The notes under the pieces are model-generated. The model searched no databases, had not been told where the DNA came from, and was given only the letters and a program-made list of their open reading frames with translations. Below, one piece after another: positions 1-9,033 of a stretch of 14,696 bases of DNA. Within the stretch, counting starts at the first letter, position 1, and each line of letters begins with the position of its first letter. The stretch comes from Bacillota bacterium (GTDB taxonomy: Bacteria; Bacillota; Clostridia; Christensenellales; CAG-138): NCBI GenBank assembly GCA_023435855.1, contig JAEZLG010000197.1:1-14696 (forward strand). The letters are read 5' to 3'. The translations under genes and the position numbers were made by a program.

Positions 1-2
1 CG

Positions 3-506
3 GTATCCTTTGCTTACACAGACGGGCATTACGACCACGAAGCATATCTTGCCGCTTATAAGGAAAACTTTAACGCAAAGCCGTTTGGAGCACGGCTAGT
101 CAACTTTACGGCATTCTATGGGGTTTCCCTCGTATCAAAAACGCTCGACAAACGCGTTGAGCAAGCATTTTTTGAGGATATTTTGAGCCGCCCGACAGGC
201 ATTTATTACATATACGACAAAACGCTTTTAAGCCCGCCCGCTGATTTTCAATCGAAAGACGCGAGCCGTTATCTTGGCGCCGTGGAGTTGATGCTCGAAT
301 ATGAAAGCTCCGTTTGCCGCACGCTGCTATCCCCTGTCGCGCATTGGCTCAAATCCAATCGCGGTGAAGATGGGCTTTGGGATATGGGCACAAACGTGAA
401 AGATAACATTTACTTCCCGCTCTCTGATTCGTGGCGAACAGTACAATATAGAAAGCAAGACTGTACGGAGCGGATTAAACGTGTGTATAGGATGCTCACG
501 TCATAA
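3..506 (+). CDS. Hypothetical protein, 3' part only; possible alpha/alpha-toroid protein
   Basis: The reading frame is open from the window edge (first complete codon GTA at position 3) to TAA at 504-506, giving 167 visible residues; the start lies upstream of the window. A TTG at 183 could begin a 107-residue ORF, but the frame continues unbroken upstream with normal protein-like composition, so this is one truncated gene. No signal peptide or membrane segment is seen in the visible part. The C-terminus (WLKSNRGEDGLWDMG, then FPLSDSW, then a basic helix) resembles the last repeats of alpha/alpha-toroid proteins of the prenyltransferase/squalene-cyclase type, where G-x-W turns recur. This is recognition from memory and weak. 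The gene converges on the giant minus-strand gene. Function is not assignable from the visible part. Confidence 0.75.
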   Translation, partial: VSFAYTDGHYDHEAYLAAYKENFNAKPFGARLVNFTAFYGVSLVSKTLDKRVEQAFFEDILSRPTGIYYIYDKTLLSPPADFQSKDASRYLGAVELMLEYESSVCRTLLSPVAHWLKSNRGEDGLWDMGTNVKDNIYFPLSDSWRTVQYRKQDCTERIKRVYRMLTS

Positions 507-521
507 CTCGGCATTATTTAT

Positions 522-568
522 CTATAGCGAAAGGAGAACGGAAATTATCCGTTCTCCTTTCGCTATAG
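522..568. terminator. Perfect 20-bp inverted repeat between convergent genes
   Basis: Arms at 522-541 and 549-568 are exact reverse complements (CTATAGCGAAAGGAGAACGG) around a 7-nt loop, AAATTAT. The repeat lies 15 nt after the stop of the upstream + strand gene and 45 nt beyond the stop of the minus-strand giant gene, so it is placed to end transcription from both sides. Neither side carries a real T-tract: the + side continues GCCGTTCTCC and C-rich, the minus side AGATAAATAATG. It is therefore not a canonical intrinsic terminator. It may work as a 3'-end stabiliser, a Rho-type roadblock or a small repeat element. Nine bases of the second arm (CCGTTCTCC) recur at 570-578. Confidence 0.6.
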
Positions 569-613
569 GCCGTTCTCCCCCCCGGTCCCATGATGTATGC
601 TTGCTTAAACCCG

Positions 614-3600
614 TCACGCAATCGAAGTATCGAAGCTTGCGTTAACGGAGCCTTCTATTTCGGTCACCCACAAGTCGAGGCTGTAGGAAACCTTACAGGA
701 CGCACGAAGGTCCCATGCATCGTAAGGCGATACGGCTTCGAGTTTGCCGCGGGCGTCCAGGTAGAAGCCGATGATATTATAGCGCTTGCTTCCAACCTTG
801 ATGCCGCCGTTGATGCCGCCTTTGAGATAAAGCTCAAGTGCAATCTTATCGCTGTCAAAATAGTACGCCCCGTCCACACCCGCATAGAGATAGCCCTCGA
901 GGTATACGATCGCAACCTGAATGCTTTTCTCCAAACCAAATTCCATCTTCGCTTGGATGAGCGATGCACCGTCTTGGTCTATACGCAGCCCTAATCCCAT
1001 ACCCACACGGAAAATAATAAAGTTGCCGCTGAGCGTCTCGGGGTAGCCGAGGTACACGCCGAACAAACGGGGACTATATTCAAAACCAAGGCTCCCGCTT
1101 ACCTTGGCTATAGCAACATCGATCTCGTTAATCGTCATGCTGAAGGAAAAATAGCGTTCGGGATGGCTGTAGGTGATTGCAGCCGAGCCTACAAAAGTAT
1201 AGTCACTTACGCCGACCATGGCACCTATATCGAGCGGAATATAGAGTTCACCCCCCGCGGTCACGACCGGGCCGCTTTCAAAGCCGAAATACAAATCCCT
1301 AATATCGCAAAGTCCCGCAACGACCATCTTGCCGCGTATACCTGCCGCAAAGGAGGTTCCATCCCCTTTATATACCTGCATGTTTTGAATGAAGCTCTCC
1401 ATCTGCCCCGCGTCGTTCGGGAATTGATACCTCCCCCGATTGTCTGAAGAGACATCCATATTGTAGGCAGTGATTCCAGTAAAATTGCGTATCTCCCCAC
1501 CGCCGAAGTTTATGGGCGCACCCGAACCGTTCGGTACAAGCCCTATAGCAAAGTAACAGCGGTTTTTTTCCATGTCGTACCCAAAGCGCGTTTCCGATTT
1601 TACCGGCAGTGCATTCAGTTGCTGCAAGAACGTGAGCGTAAGCATAGATGTATCGTACTCTACCAAATTTGTTGCACCCTGCGATTTCTTTGGTACGAGC
1701 ACACCCGATACATCGACGCATCCATCAAACCCTGCGTTTAAAACCGCGTACGATTCCTCATACAAAACGACCGGCTTGTGAAGCACACTCGGACATTCTA
1801 TCGTGAGCGCGTCGACCGCTTGCGTGGACAGAGGAATGTTATCTGCAAGCTCGGTCATCCCTCGTAACGTCAAACGCACGGAAGTGGTGTTGACGCTAAC
1901 CGTGCGCGCCCGCTCCGTAAAGGCAAGGTCAAGCGCATTTACCTGCATAGAAAAGCCGCGAAAATCCACGTTTACGGGCCTGTCGAGCTCAACCATAGCA
2001 TAGGTTCCATTTTGGTTGACGTCGCGATGGGTATCGTTTATATCTGCAGGTATGATCATATCGGTAAAGGGAAGCGCTTCATCCGCCACAATCTCGTCAA
2101 ATGCAAGCGGTATAGAGCCGCCGATATGCATGCCGTCTTCGCGGAGCCACCCTGCATCAATTTGTAAGTCTATTCCTTCTGCCAAGGCATTGTTGATGAC
2201 AGTAGGAGCGATCGAACAAAGGAATTCCCCCGCTTTTCCGTCTGCATTGTCCTCCTCGTTGGTGTAGAGTTTTACTTTGACCCGATTTTTCAGAAACAGA
2301 TCCACCGCGACCTCAGCATTGATTTCGAGGTTCACCTTGCTGGCGTATAGATCCAGCATGCAGTCGTAAACGAGCACGTCGTCAAAACCGCCCAAAGCAT
2401 CGCCGAATTTTGCAGGCACGCCGTCATCGTTATAAAGATAATTTTGATAATTGAAGCCGTTTAGGTCATAGATCAGCTCACCCTCTGCAAGTGTAAAGTC
2501 TATTGGCTTGCCTTCTTTGGATTTTATAAAATCCGGCGGCAAAGTAAGCGTTCCGCCCTCAGCTACAAGCCCCACCCAGAAGTTTTCCTCTGTTTCGTTT
2601 GGTGTTTGTGTATTTTCCTTCTTCGCTAAATGTCCGTCCCTGTCAAGATCCACTCTGACAGAACTCGGCGAAACAACGATTGCCTGTGAGCGCTGCTTTT
2701 CTATCGTAAGGCTCCTTTCGCTCACGCGCGCAGGTGTCATGTAGCTTGATTCAATAAGGAAGCCTTCTCCATCCCATGTATGGAGTTCAATCGGAACATA
2801 AGCGCATTTGTCCTGCAGTTTAAAATCATCCGGCAAAATGAGCAGACCATTTTGCTGCACCGTATCACCGAAGTTGAGAAGCCCGGAATACAGCACGGGT
2901 TTTAGCTGATCCGTAACCGGTTTGCCCGCAGCGAGCTCATCCATTTCGTTGGTGCTTGGGTGTGTACCCGCATAAACAGCCGGTACTCCCTCCCCGTAAA
3001 CATCATGCCTTTCAAAAGGAATTACAAGCTTTCCTACAAGCGTACCTACGGGCTTCACGTTGCCACTTTGAAATTCGATGGTAGCTGCTTCAACGCGAAG
3101 CGCCGCACCCCCCGGTACAAGCAACTGCAGGCATTGTTCGTCCCAAGCGTACAGCATGCCGCTCATTTTGCCTTCTAAGTCAAACGTCAAAAGTGTAGCC
3201 TGTTCGAATTCTAAGCCTTCATTATTAAGCGTCTCCAGGTGTGATTTCATGGTGACGCCGCTGTTTACAAGCGAGATAAACGCCTTGGAACCGGTCTTCT
3301 GCGTGTTAAGAGAAATCCATAATTCTCCGATGTCATGTATGGTAAACTGCTTGTATCGTATACTCGGAAGACCGCTTTTTACGACGATATTCCCGTTTTT
3401 AAGAAGTGCATCTTGAAATTCGAGCGCAAAAAGATCACCCGCCAAATTTCCGTCTTGGAACGTGCTTTTCACATACCCGCTGACGGCTGTTATATTTTTA
3501 TTTGGCGTTAAATCGAGACTTACAAGCGTTACACCTATGCTTTGAAGCGTAAACGGCTTCTCTAAATAGACCGTTCCCGAGCTAATAATGATTGTATTGC

Positions 3601-6600
3601 CCTTTTTCTCGAAATTTGCCTGCAATATGCTTACAGGGACAGGTTCACCATACCCTATATCGAGCATGGCGGGTTTTAAGGTGCTGTACGCACCATGTTC
3701 GTCGACATACTGTAAGTCAACATCGCTTAGCGTAAAACCCATGCACGTCGCTTGATCAAAATGGAGCTTTGCCCCGCTAATTTCCTCGTTCGGCACGAAG
3801 CTTACGGAAGGGAGAGGCATAATCGGCAGCACCGGATTTAAGGATATGCCCGGCAGGATAGGCACGAGTGTTGATGCTTGCTTCACCTCAAGGAGAAACT
3901 CCTCTGTATCCTCGCCCACACTGTTCTTCGCCGTAATCGTTACCCTGTATATACCTAAGCTTAGGCTGTTGGGACCGCTTAGTGTGCGCGTAGCCGCATC
4001 TACAGTAAACCCGCTTACGGGGTTACCCGGTCTGTCCGTTGCCTCAATCGTCACCTCGATGGGCGCTGTTCCCGTTAGTCCGAATACCGTTTGAAAGATT
4101 TCACCCTCGCGGATGCTGAAGCTTTGTTCAATGGTAATTGTCGGCGCTGCTTTCAACGGCTGCGGGATAACCGTAACGCGATTTGGCTCGAAAGTGCGAT
4201 GGATGGGCAAGGCATCGGAAAATTCACTCAAATATCCGCCGGTATCGAGCACCTTTACTTTATACCAATTGAATGCGGAAGGATCGGCACTTTCATCCGT
4301 CCATTGCGTTTCAAAAAGCAGTGGGCTTGCTTGGTAATACGTACCGTCTTGCGTGTCCGAACGGTAAACGATATACCCTACCGTAGTCTCACGGCACTTC
4401 ATTTGCGTAAGGTTGGGCATTGTGGCTGCATTCCATTGTATATGAGGCTTGCTGTCCTTCAAACTGCCGCTTAAGCCCTCTATGGGATCAAAAGGCCCGT
4501 TTCTGCGCGCAGTTGCCTCTACGGGCTCGGCGCGCGAAGAGCCGAGACCGTCGTCATTCCACGCCTGAACGGTGTATAGGTACATCACACCATATTCCGC
4601 TGTGGTATCAATAAACGAAAGCGGCTTTAAAAGCCCGGTGGATGGGTCTACACTTTCCTCCGCAGCGCTTACTTCTCCTACCTTTTCCCAAAGCACCCGC
4701 TTCATCATTTCTACACTCAGATCGCGGTACTTGGCAAGCGCTAACGGGCCAAACTCATTTAGAATATTGTTGTATGCTTTTCGCCCGTTTGCATCCCCCA
4801 GCGACACGAGATTGCCCATGATATCGGCACTGCTTACTTGTGAAATGGTCCTGAATTTAGATAGCGATCTGATGGGCGAACCGGGTGTACTTGCCGTGAA
4901 ATTGGGTAAAAGCGCATCCGTCAGCATGCCTGTGAGGAATGCGTCTTTATAAGAAGGTGTTTCAAATAACGCCTCAAGAAGCGCGGGATTTGTTTTAAGA
5001 AAATTGCCGATAGCGCTTTCCGAGATTACAGGGATGCTTGTGCGGTAAATCTCATATCGTTCGCAGTGGCCCACCGCCGAGAAATTGACTTTAACGCCGT
5101 TTTTGGTCGATAGCGGCAGCAACAAATTTGGCGTCTGCGGCGGCTTTGTGGAGGGTACGCGAAAACGCTCAACCGTACCGATTGAAGACTCTACACCCCA
5201 TGGTGTAACCGAAGTCACCTTATAGTAATAATAGTGCGCAAAGCTCTGTTCAACGCGCTCTGTGTATTCGGGCACCGTGATGTGATCACCAACCAAAGTC
5301 CACGCGAGTGATGCTTCGTCGATTTCTTTTTTAAACGACTCCACCTCACTGCGGTATACGCGGTAATGCGAAACCTGCGGGTCTTTCGGCGCATCCCAAT
5401 CCACATAAATATAACCACCCTCGGGCATATCCGCTATCCGCTCTGCCGCATCCAGTACTGCTGCATTATTTGCTGCGACAGGCAATATTGGGAGATTGAA
5501 CTTAGGGGCTTGCTCCGATGTAAGGCAAATAAGAAAGAGCGTCAAGCTTCCTTTTTTGTTGTTAAGCCCGTTTACGATAAGCCGGTTTTTTGTTACCGCT
5601 GTATCGTTTACGCGTCGCCATAAGCCAAGCTCCAGAAGTTCGCCATAGGAAAGATTCTGCAATTCATCAAGCGGCCCATGCGTAAATTCCGCGCGGTAAA
5701 CGGTATAACCGCTAAGCCCTTCACCTGCGTAAGCCGGCCATTGCAACCGTGCGGTGCCGTCTTTTAGCACATCCTCCCCGCGCACAGCGAGAAACATATG
5801 GATGTATTTTTCCTCAGGCAAATTGTCGTAAGCCTTGTCGATAACTTTAGGCAGAGAGCCGCCTGTAAGAAATGTCCCTATTTTTGCACCATCCGCCTCC
5901 GCGCGCTCAATGGTGCCTGTAACGATACCCGAAGCATTCGGGCGTACGGAGAGATCTTTCCTTAGTAGATCGGAAAATGAAACAGATGCTTCATGCAAAA
6001 TTCCGGGGGGCTCTAAAGCAAAGTCGGGAAGCGTGCGGCTATGCATGGCGATACGAAGCTCCGCGGGTATTTCAGACGCAACATCCGTAGGTACACCCAC
6101 GCGGGCGGATTGCGACCATGCACTTTCGTTGTTCCAAGAATCCCACGCCGAAACCCAATATTTATAGGTACAGCCTTCCTCTATATCTGCGTCAAAATAG
6201 ACAAGGTTTGGGTATGCGGCATTGTTTGTGCAAAAAAGCTGGTTGGCCTTGTTGAATCTCCTTTTTACGGTAACGGGTGCACCTGACGCCGGCGAGGAAT
6301 CAGAAGAAGCTCCCGATGCATCCGGATATGTATAGTCTAGGTTTGCAATAGGAACGGGCGCACCAAAGCCCCCTGCCCCCACCGACTTAGCGCGGTAAAT
6401 TGTAAAGCGTACCGTATCGGACGCATCCGTATAGATCGGAAGCACAATCCCGCGTTTCCCCAAGTTAAGATTGGTGGCCTCCGAAATGGCTTTTGATGCG
6501 TTTATGGCGTCATCGGAAAGTGCAGGCGACTCTATTACGGGCGCATTGGGCGGTGTGACCTTTTCTACCTTTACGGATACCGCATCGGAATATTCGCTCA

Positions 6601-8263
6601 TGCGTCCGAACACATCAAGCGCACGGATGCGGTATTCTGCAGTCCTCCCATTTTCCACCGTATCCTCAAAAAACACGGGCGATTCAAAATAGATGCCGGT
6701 TTCATCTAACGAATAGGAGACGGCAATCGGCCTATCGGTAACCTGCGTAAAGCCAATCTCTCCGTTGAGCCTGCGCTCAATTAGATACCCGCTTATGATG
6801 GCTCTTTCCTCTTTCGCTAAAGCCTGCTGCCAGCGGAGCGGCACACGTCCGTCCATGCCGTAGCCCAAAAGCCCCTCCGGTTTACTTAAGGAGGTTTCTG
6901 TGCCCCGCGTAACGCTGATCGATGATTTTGCACCGTTTGGCGATTCGACGACATAGGCAACCTGTGTCCCGTCTACGAGGTTAAGCTCACTTAAATCATC
7001 GCGAATGAGAAAACCCGCGGCAGATGCATATTCTTCGTCTACGAAGCTCAATGTTGCAAGCTGCTGCCTTGCGGTAAGTACTTCAAGGGACAGATTGTAT
7101 TTTGCATCCCCATTCGGCAGTGTCTTAAACGCGTCGATACCCAAAGGCGATTCGTCCGAAATGACCGAGAATTTTTCAAAAACCCACGTGCGAAGCGCCG
7201 CTCCCGTGAGCATACCGTTTTCCTGCTTGCCCAATACATGGATGGGCTGACTCAATACTACATCGGTATCCGGTATTCGTTGGTCGGTTGTAGCGGGCAC
7301 AGTCAGCAATGTGTCCCTCATTTTTAAATAATCCGTTTCGCCGCCGATGCGTGGTTTTAGCGCTTGCGTGTCGGCGCGGTACGCGAGTGCGCAAAACTCG
7401 CTCTCGCTGTTTATTCCTAAATTTGCAAGCTTTTCTTTTGTCAGTTCCGCCTGCATGTAAAGCGTTTGGATGATGTCGGCATCGTCCACTTTAAGGCTTC
7501 CGTTTAAACCGATTATAGGAGACGCGAGCTGTTCACGAATCAACACGCTTTCCCCGTTGATCACGCGGTATAGCTTATAGCCCTGTTCGGGCAGCCAGCC
7601 GGAAGAAGGGATCATATGGATAAGCGCTTCGTCGCTTTCCTCCCAAACGCTTTTCATGTTCATCGTGAAGGCAAGTATAACGAGGTCGTCATATTCGGGC
7701 GGTGTGAGAAGCGTTTGCGTTACAGCCTTAAGTTGCCCAAGCGTATCGGATTGCTGCTTTATAAGTGCAGGAAGAGAAAGTCGCGTTACGCTAAATCCGT
7801 TCGGGCCGGCAACAAGCGGCGTCGCGACAGAATCATGATTTTCATGCTCAGCTTTTAACTCCGCGGTCTTCTCCGCCTCTTCAAGCTCTTTAAGCCGCGC
7901 GGATAACTGTGCATCAATACTTCTTAAGTTGTTCAGCGCGAGACGTGAATCGACGATGTCCGTAAGCAATTTTGCATGTAAAAGCTCTTCGGCGATAGAC
8001 GGGTTTTTAAGGAATGCATCGACGCTTGGTTCTCTACTAAGCAGTAGCTCCTCAAGTGTCTCAGGTGAACTTGCATCATCCTGGGCGAGCACATAGGTGC
8101 GCTCCGGCAGATAAGAAAAGGCCCCGGTTGAAAATACACCGAAGGCCCATAGTATGCCGCCCGCTACCAGCAATAAAGCGGGGAGTATCATCATAATTAA
8201 ACGCGCGGTACGATTACGAAACTGCGCTTGAAGCCATTCAATGGCTTTCTTACTACGTTTCAT
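614..8263 (-). CDS. Giant membrane-anchored extracytoplasmic protein, FN3/Ig-like plus beta-rich C-terminus
   Basis: 2549 residues; function not recognised. Start ATG at 8261-8263 is preceded by a G-rich Shine-Dalgarno (GGGGGA) about 7 nt upstream. Residues 1-21 are basic and 22-44 form one hydrophobic helix, predicting N-in/C-out anchoring with nearly everything outside. Residues 105-143 look like a charged helix or coiled coil. FN3-like units with the recurring [IV]YR[AST] strand lie near 463-566, 574-724, 836-915, 943-1037, 1043-1250 (interrupted by a helical insert at about 1077-1205) and 1261-1356. An Ig/cadherin-like unit spans 1365-1462, then a Pro-rich linker (about 1463-1490). Residues about 1490-2549 are strand after strand of alternating hydrophobic/polar residues, glycine-rich near the end, with two Asp/Asn-rich loops (about 1871-1879 and 2074-2088). 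No LPXTG, SLH or catalytic motif is visible. It follows the TetR-type gene by 15 bp, so the two are probably co-transcribed. A structural, adhesive or envelope role is inference. Confidence 0.93.
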   Translation of the reverse strand: MKRSKKAIEWLQAQFRNRTARLIMMILPALLLVAGGILWAFGVFSTGAFSYLPERTYVLAQDDASSPETLEELLLSREPSVDAFLKNPSIAEELLHAKLLTDIVDSRLALNNLRSIDAQLSARLKELEEAEKTAELKAEHENHDSVATPLVAGPNGFSVTRLSLPALIKQQSDTLGQLKAVTQTLLTPPEYDDLVILAFTMNMKSVWEESDEALIHMIPSSGWLPEQGYKLYRVINGESVLIREQLASPIIGLNGSLKVDDADIIQTLYMQAELTKEKLANLGINSESEFCALAYRADTQALKPRIGGETDYLKMRDTLLTVPATTDQRIPDTDVVLSQPIHVLGKQENGMLTGAALRTWVFEKFSVISDESPLGIDAFKTLPNGDAKYNLSLEVLTARQQLATLSFVDEEYASAAGFLIRDDLSELNLVDGTQVAYVVESPNGAKSSISVTRGTETSLSKPEGLLGYGMDGRVPLRWQQALAKEERAIISGYLIERRLNGEIGFTQVTDRPIAVSYSLDETGIYFESPVFFEDTVENGRTAEYRIRALDVFGRMSEYSDAVSVKVEKVTPPNAPVIESPALSDDAINASKAISEATNLNLGKRGIVLPIYTDASDTVRFTIYRAKSVGAGGFGAPVPIANLDYTYPDASGASSDSSPASGAPVTVKRRFNKANQLFCTNNAAYPNLVYFDADIEEGCTYKYWVSAWDSWNNESAWSQSARVGVPTDVASEIPAELRIAMHSRTLPDFALEPPGILHEASVSFSDLLRKDLSVRPNASGIVTGTIERAEADGAKIGTFLTGGSLPKVIDKAYDNLPEEKYIHMFLAVRGEDVLKDGTARLQWPAYAGEGLSGYTVYRAEFTHGPLDELQNLSYGELLELGLWRRVNDTAVTKNRLIVNGLNNKKGSLTLFLICLTSEQAPKFNLPILPVAANNAAVLDAAERIADMPEGGYIYVDWDAPKDPQVSHYRVYRSEVESFKKEIDEASLAWTLVGDHITVPEYTERVEQSFAHYYYYKVTSVTPWGVESSIGTVERFRVPSTKPPQTPNLLLPLSTKNGVKVNFSAVGHCERYEIYRTSIPVISESAIGNFLKTNPALLEALFETPSYKDAFLTGMLTDALLPNFTASTPGSPIRSLSKFRTISQVSSADIMGNLVSLGDANGRKAYNNILNEFGPLALAKYRDLSVEMMKRVLWEKVGEVSAAEESVDPSTGLLKPLSFIDTTAEYGVMYLYTVQAWNDDGLGSSRAEPVEATARRNGPFDPIEGLSGSLKDSKPHIQWNAATMPNLTQMKCRETTVGYIVYRSDTQDGTYYQASPLLFETQWTDESADPSAFNWYKVKVLDTGGYLSEFSDALPIHRTFEPNRVTVIPQPLKAAPTITIEQSFSIREGEIFQTVFGLTGTAPIEVTIEATDRPGNPVSGFTVDAATRTLSGPNSLSLGIYRVTITAKNSVGEDTEEFLLEVKQASTLVPILPGISLNPVLPIMPLPSVSFVPNEEISGAKLHFDQATCMGFTLSDVDLQYVDEHGAYSTLKPAMLDIGYGEPVPVSILQANFEKKGNTIIISSGTVYLEKPFTLQSIGVTLVSLDLTPNKNITAVSGYVKSTFQDGNLAGDLFALEFQDALLKNGNIVVKSGLPSIRYKQFTIHDIGELWISLNTQKTGSKAFISLVNSGVTMKSHLETLNNEGLEFEQATLLTFDLEGKMSGMLYAWDEQCLQLLVPGGAALRVEAATIEFQSGNVKPVGTLVGKLVIPFERHDVYGEGVPAVYAGTHPSTNEMDELAAGKPVTDQLKPVLYSGLLNFGDTVQQNGLLILPDDFKLQDKCAYVPIELHTWDGEGFLIESSYMTPARVSERSLTIEKQRSQAIVVSPSSVRVDLDRDGHLAKKENTQTPNETEENFWVGLVAEGGTLTLPPDFIKSKEGKPIDFTLAEGELIYDLNGFNYQNYLYNDDGVPAKFGDALGGFDDVLVYDCMLDLYASKVNLEINAEVAVDLFLKNRVKVKLYTNEEDNADGKAGEFLCSIAPTVINNALAEGIDLQIDAGWLREDGMHIGGSIPLAFDEIVADEALPFTDMIIPADINDTHRDVNQNGTYAMVELDRPVNVDFRGFSMQVNALDLAFTERARTVSVNTTSVRLTLRGMTELADNIPLSTQAVDALTIECPSVLHKPVVLYEESYAVLNAGFDGCVDVSGVLVPKKSQGATNLVEYDTSMLTLTFLQQLNALPVKSETRFGYDMEKNRCYFAIGLVPNGSGAPINFGGGEIRNFTGITAYNMDVSSDNRGRYQFPNDAGQMESFIQNMQVYKGDGTSFAAGIRGKMVVAGLCDIRDLYFGFESGPVVTAGGELYIPLDIGAMVGVSDYTFVGSAAITYSHPERYFSFSMTINEIDVAIAKVSGSLGFEYSPRLFGVYLGYPETLSGNFIIFRVGMGLGLRIDQDGASLIQAKMEFGLEKSIQVAIVYLEGYLYAGVDGAYYFDSDKIALELYLKGGINGGIKVGSKRYNIIGFYLDARGKLEAVSPYDAWDLRASCKVSYSLDLWVTEIEGSVNASFDTSIA

Positions 8264-8278
8264 ACCCTATCCCCCGGA

Positions 8279-8890
8279 TTATTTTTCCAGTTGCGCAAAG
8301 ATAAAATCTACGTGGTTGGATAATTTTTCAATGATGAGAGATGCATCGCGGCCTTCATGTACGGAAGTGGACAGATCCATGATGATGCCTAAAAAGCCGT
8401 AATGCAGTTCCTGCGCCGCAATTCTTACATCCACACCCTCACGCAGCTTCCCTTTACTTGCCATTGAATTGAGGATCTCTTCATAATAGACGACCGGCTC
8501 ATCGAGCATGAATTGCCGGACAAAGCTCCGGGCTTTTTGGTTTCCATACTGCTCTCTTAATAATATGGATGCGATTTTATCGATCTTTTCGTTTCTGTTT
8601 TTGCCATACTTGATGAATATGAGCCGAAACAACTCCCTTGGTGCCATGTATTCTATCTCGTATTGAAGTTCCGTTTCATCGGGCCTTTGTTCGCGCATGC
8701 CATGCTGAAAGCAATCGAATATACAGTTTAGGATATCCTCTTTATTTTCGTAATGATTATAGATGGAGCTTTCTTTGATTCCTGCTCCGTAGGCAATCTT
8801 TCTAACGGATACGCCATGGTACCCGTGCTCGTAGATCAAATCGATGGCGACATCCAATATTTTTTCCTTAGTACCGGTTGCTTCTTGCAT
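8279..8890 (-). CDS. TetR/AcrR-family transcriptional regulator
   Basis: 203 residues from ATG at 8888-8890. A GTG at 8909-8911 would add seven residues, but AAAGGT lies about 6 nt before the ATG and nothing comparable precedes the GTG, so the ATG is preferred. Residues about 8-50 form the classic TetR helix-turn-helix: KEKILDVAIDLIYEHGYHGV, then VRKIAYGAG, then SSIYNHYENKEDIL. The remainder (about 60-203) is helical and variable, fitting the ligand-binding and dimerisation domain; the inducer cannot be read from sequence. The stop lies 15 bp before the giant protein gene, which suggests a two-gene operon. The gene is divergent from the FecCD-type importer across 200 bp containing palindromes. 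Autoregulation and control of the importer are inferences. Confidence 0.93.
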   Translation of the reverse strand: MQEATGTKEKILDVAIDLIYEHGYHGVSVRKIAYGAGIKESSIYNHYENKEDILNCIFDCFQHGMREQRPDETELQYEIEYMAPRELFRLIFIKYGKNRNEKIDKIASILLREQYGNQKARSFVRQFMLDEPVVYYEEILNSMASKGKLREGVDVRIAAQELHYGFLGIIMDLSTSVHEGRDASLIIEKLSNHVDFIFAQLEK

Positions 8891-8905
8891 CGTTTTACCT
8901 TTAGC

Positions 8906-8936
8906 TAACACTTGTTATTATAATATGCGTATATTA
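8906..8936 (-). promoter_or_regulatory. Candidate promoter and operator of the TetR-type gene
   Basis: On the minus strand a perfect TATAAT -10 occupies 8917-8922, placing the start near 8910 and giving a short leader to the ATG at 8890; no good -35 is visible. A 12-bp palindrome TAACACTTGTTA (8906-8917, half-sites TAACA/TGTTA) overlaps the -10 and predicted start, where a self-repressing TetR protein usually binds. A second near-palindrome TAATATGCGTATATTA (8921-8936, 14 of 16 positions symmetric) lies just upstream within the -10/-35 spacer. Both are seen directly; their use as operators is inferred. Confidence 0.5.
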
Positions 8937-8997
8937 CCACTATTTGTTAGTTACTGCAAGCGATTTCAGCGCATCCGCTCCCCGCGTATTCTTTTTC

Positions 8998-9026
8998 TGG
9001 ACAATGCATATTTTTTATTTTATAAT
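8998..9026 (+). promoter_or_regulatory. Sigma-A-type promoter of the FecCD importer operon
   Basis: TGGACA at 8998-9003 (one mismatch to TTGACA), a 17-bp spacer that is T-rich, and a perfect TATAAT at 9021-9026. Transcription would begin near 9032-9034, about 58 nt before the permease ATG. This is the best housekeeping-type promoter in the window, and it reads into the importer operon. An inverted repeat begins exactly at the predicted start, which suggests repression at this site. Confidence 0.72.
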
Positions 9027-9033
9027 AGGCATG

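Noticed and set aside
507..613. Open frame continuing past the giant gene's stop on the minus strand, suggesting a frameshifted C-terminus
   Set aside because: The alternative frame runs through the palindrome and a C7 run and shows no strand pattern like the preceding protein; the TGA stop at 614-616 is accepted.
590..994. 134-codon plus-strand ORF opposite the end of the giant gene
   Set aside because: It has no ribosome binding site and lies antisense to a long frame with clear protein character; it is a shadow of that gene.
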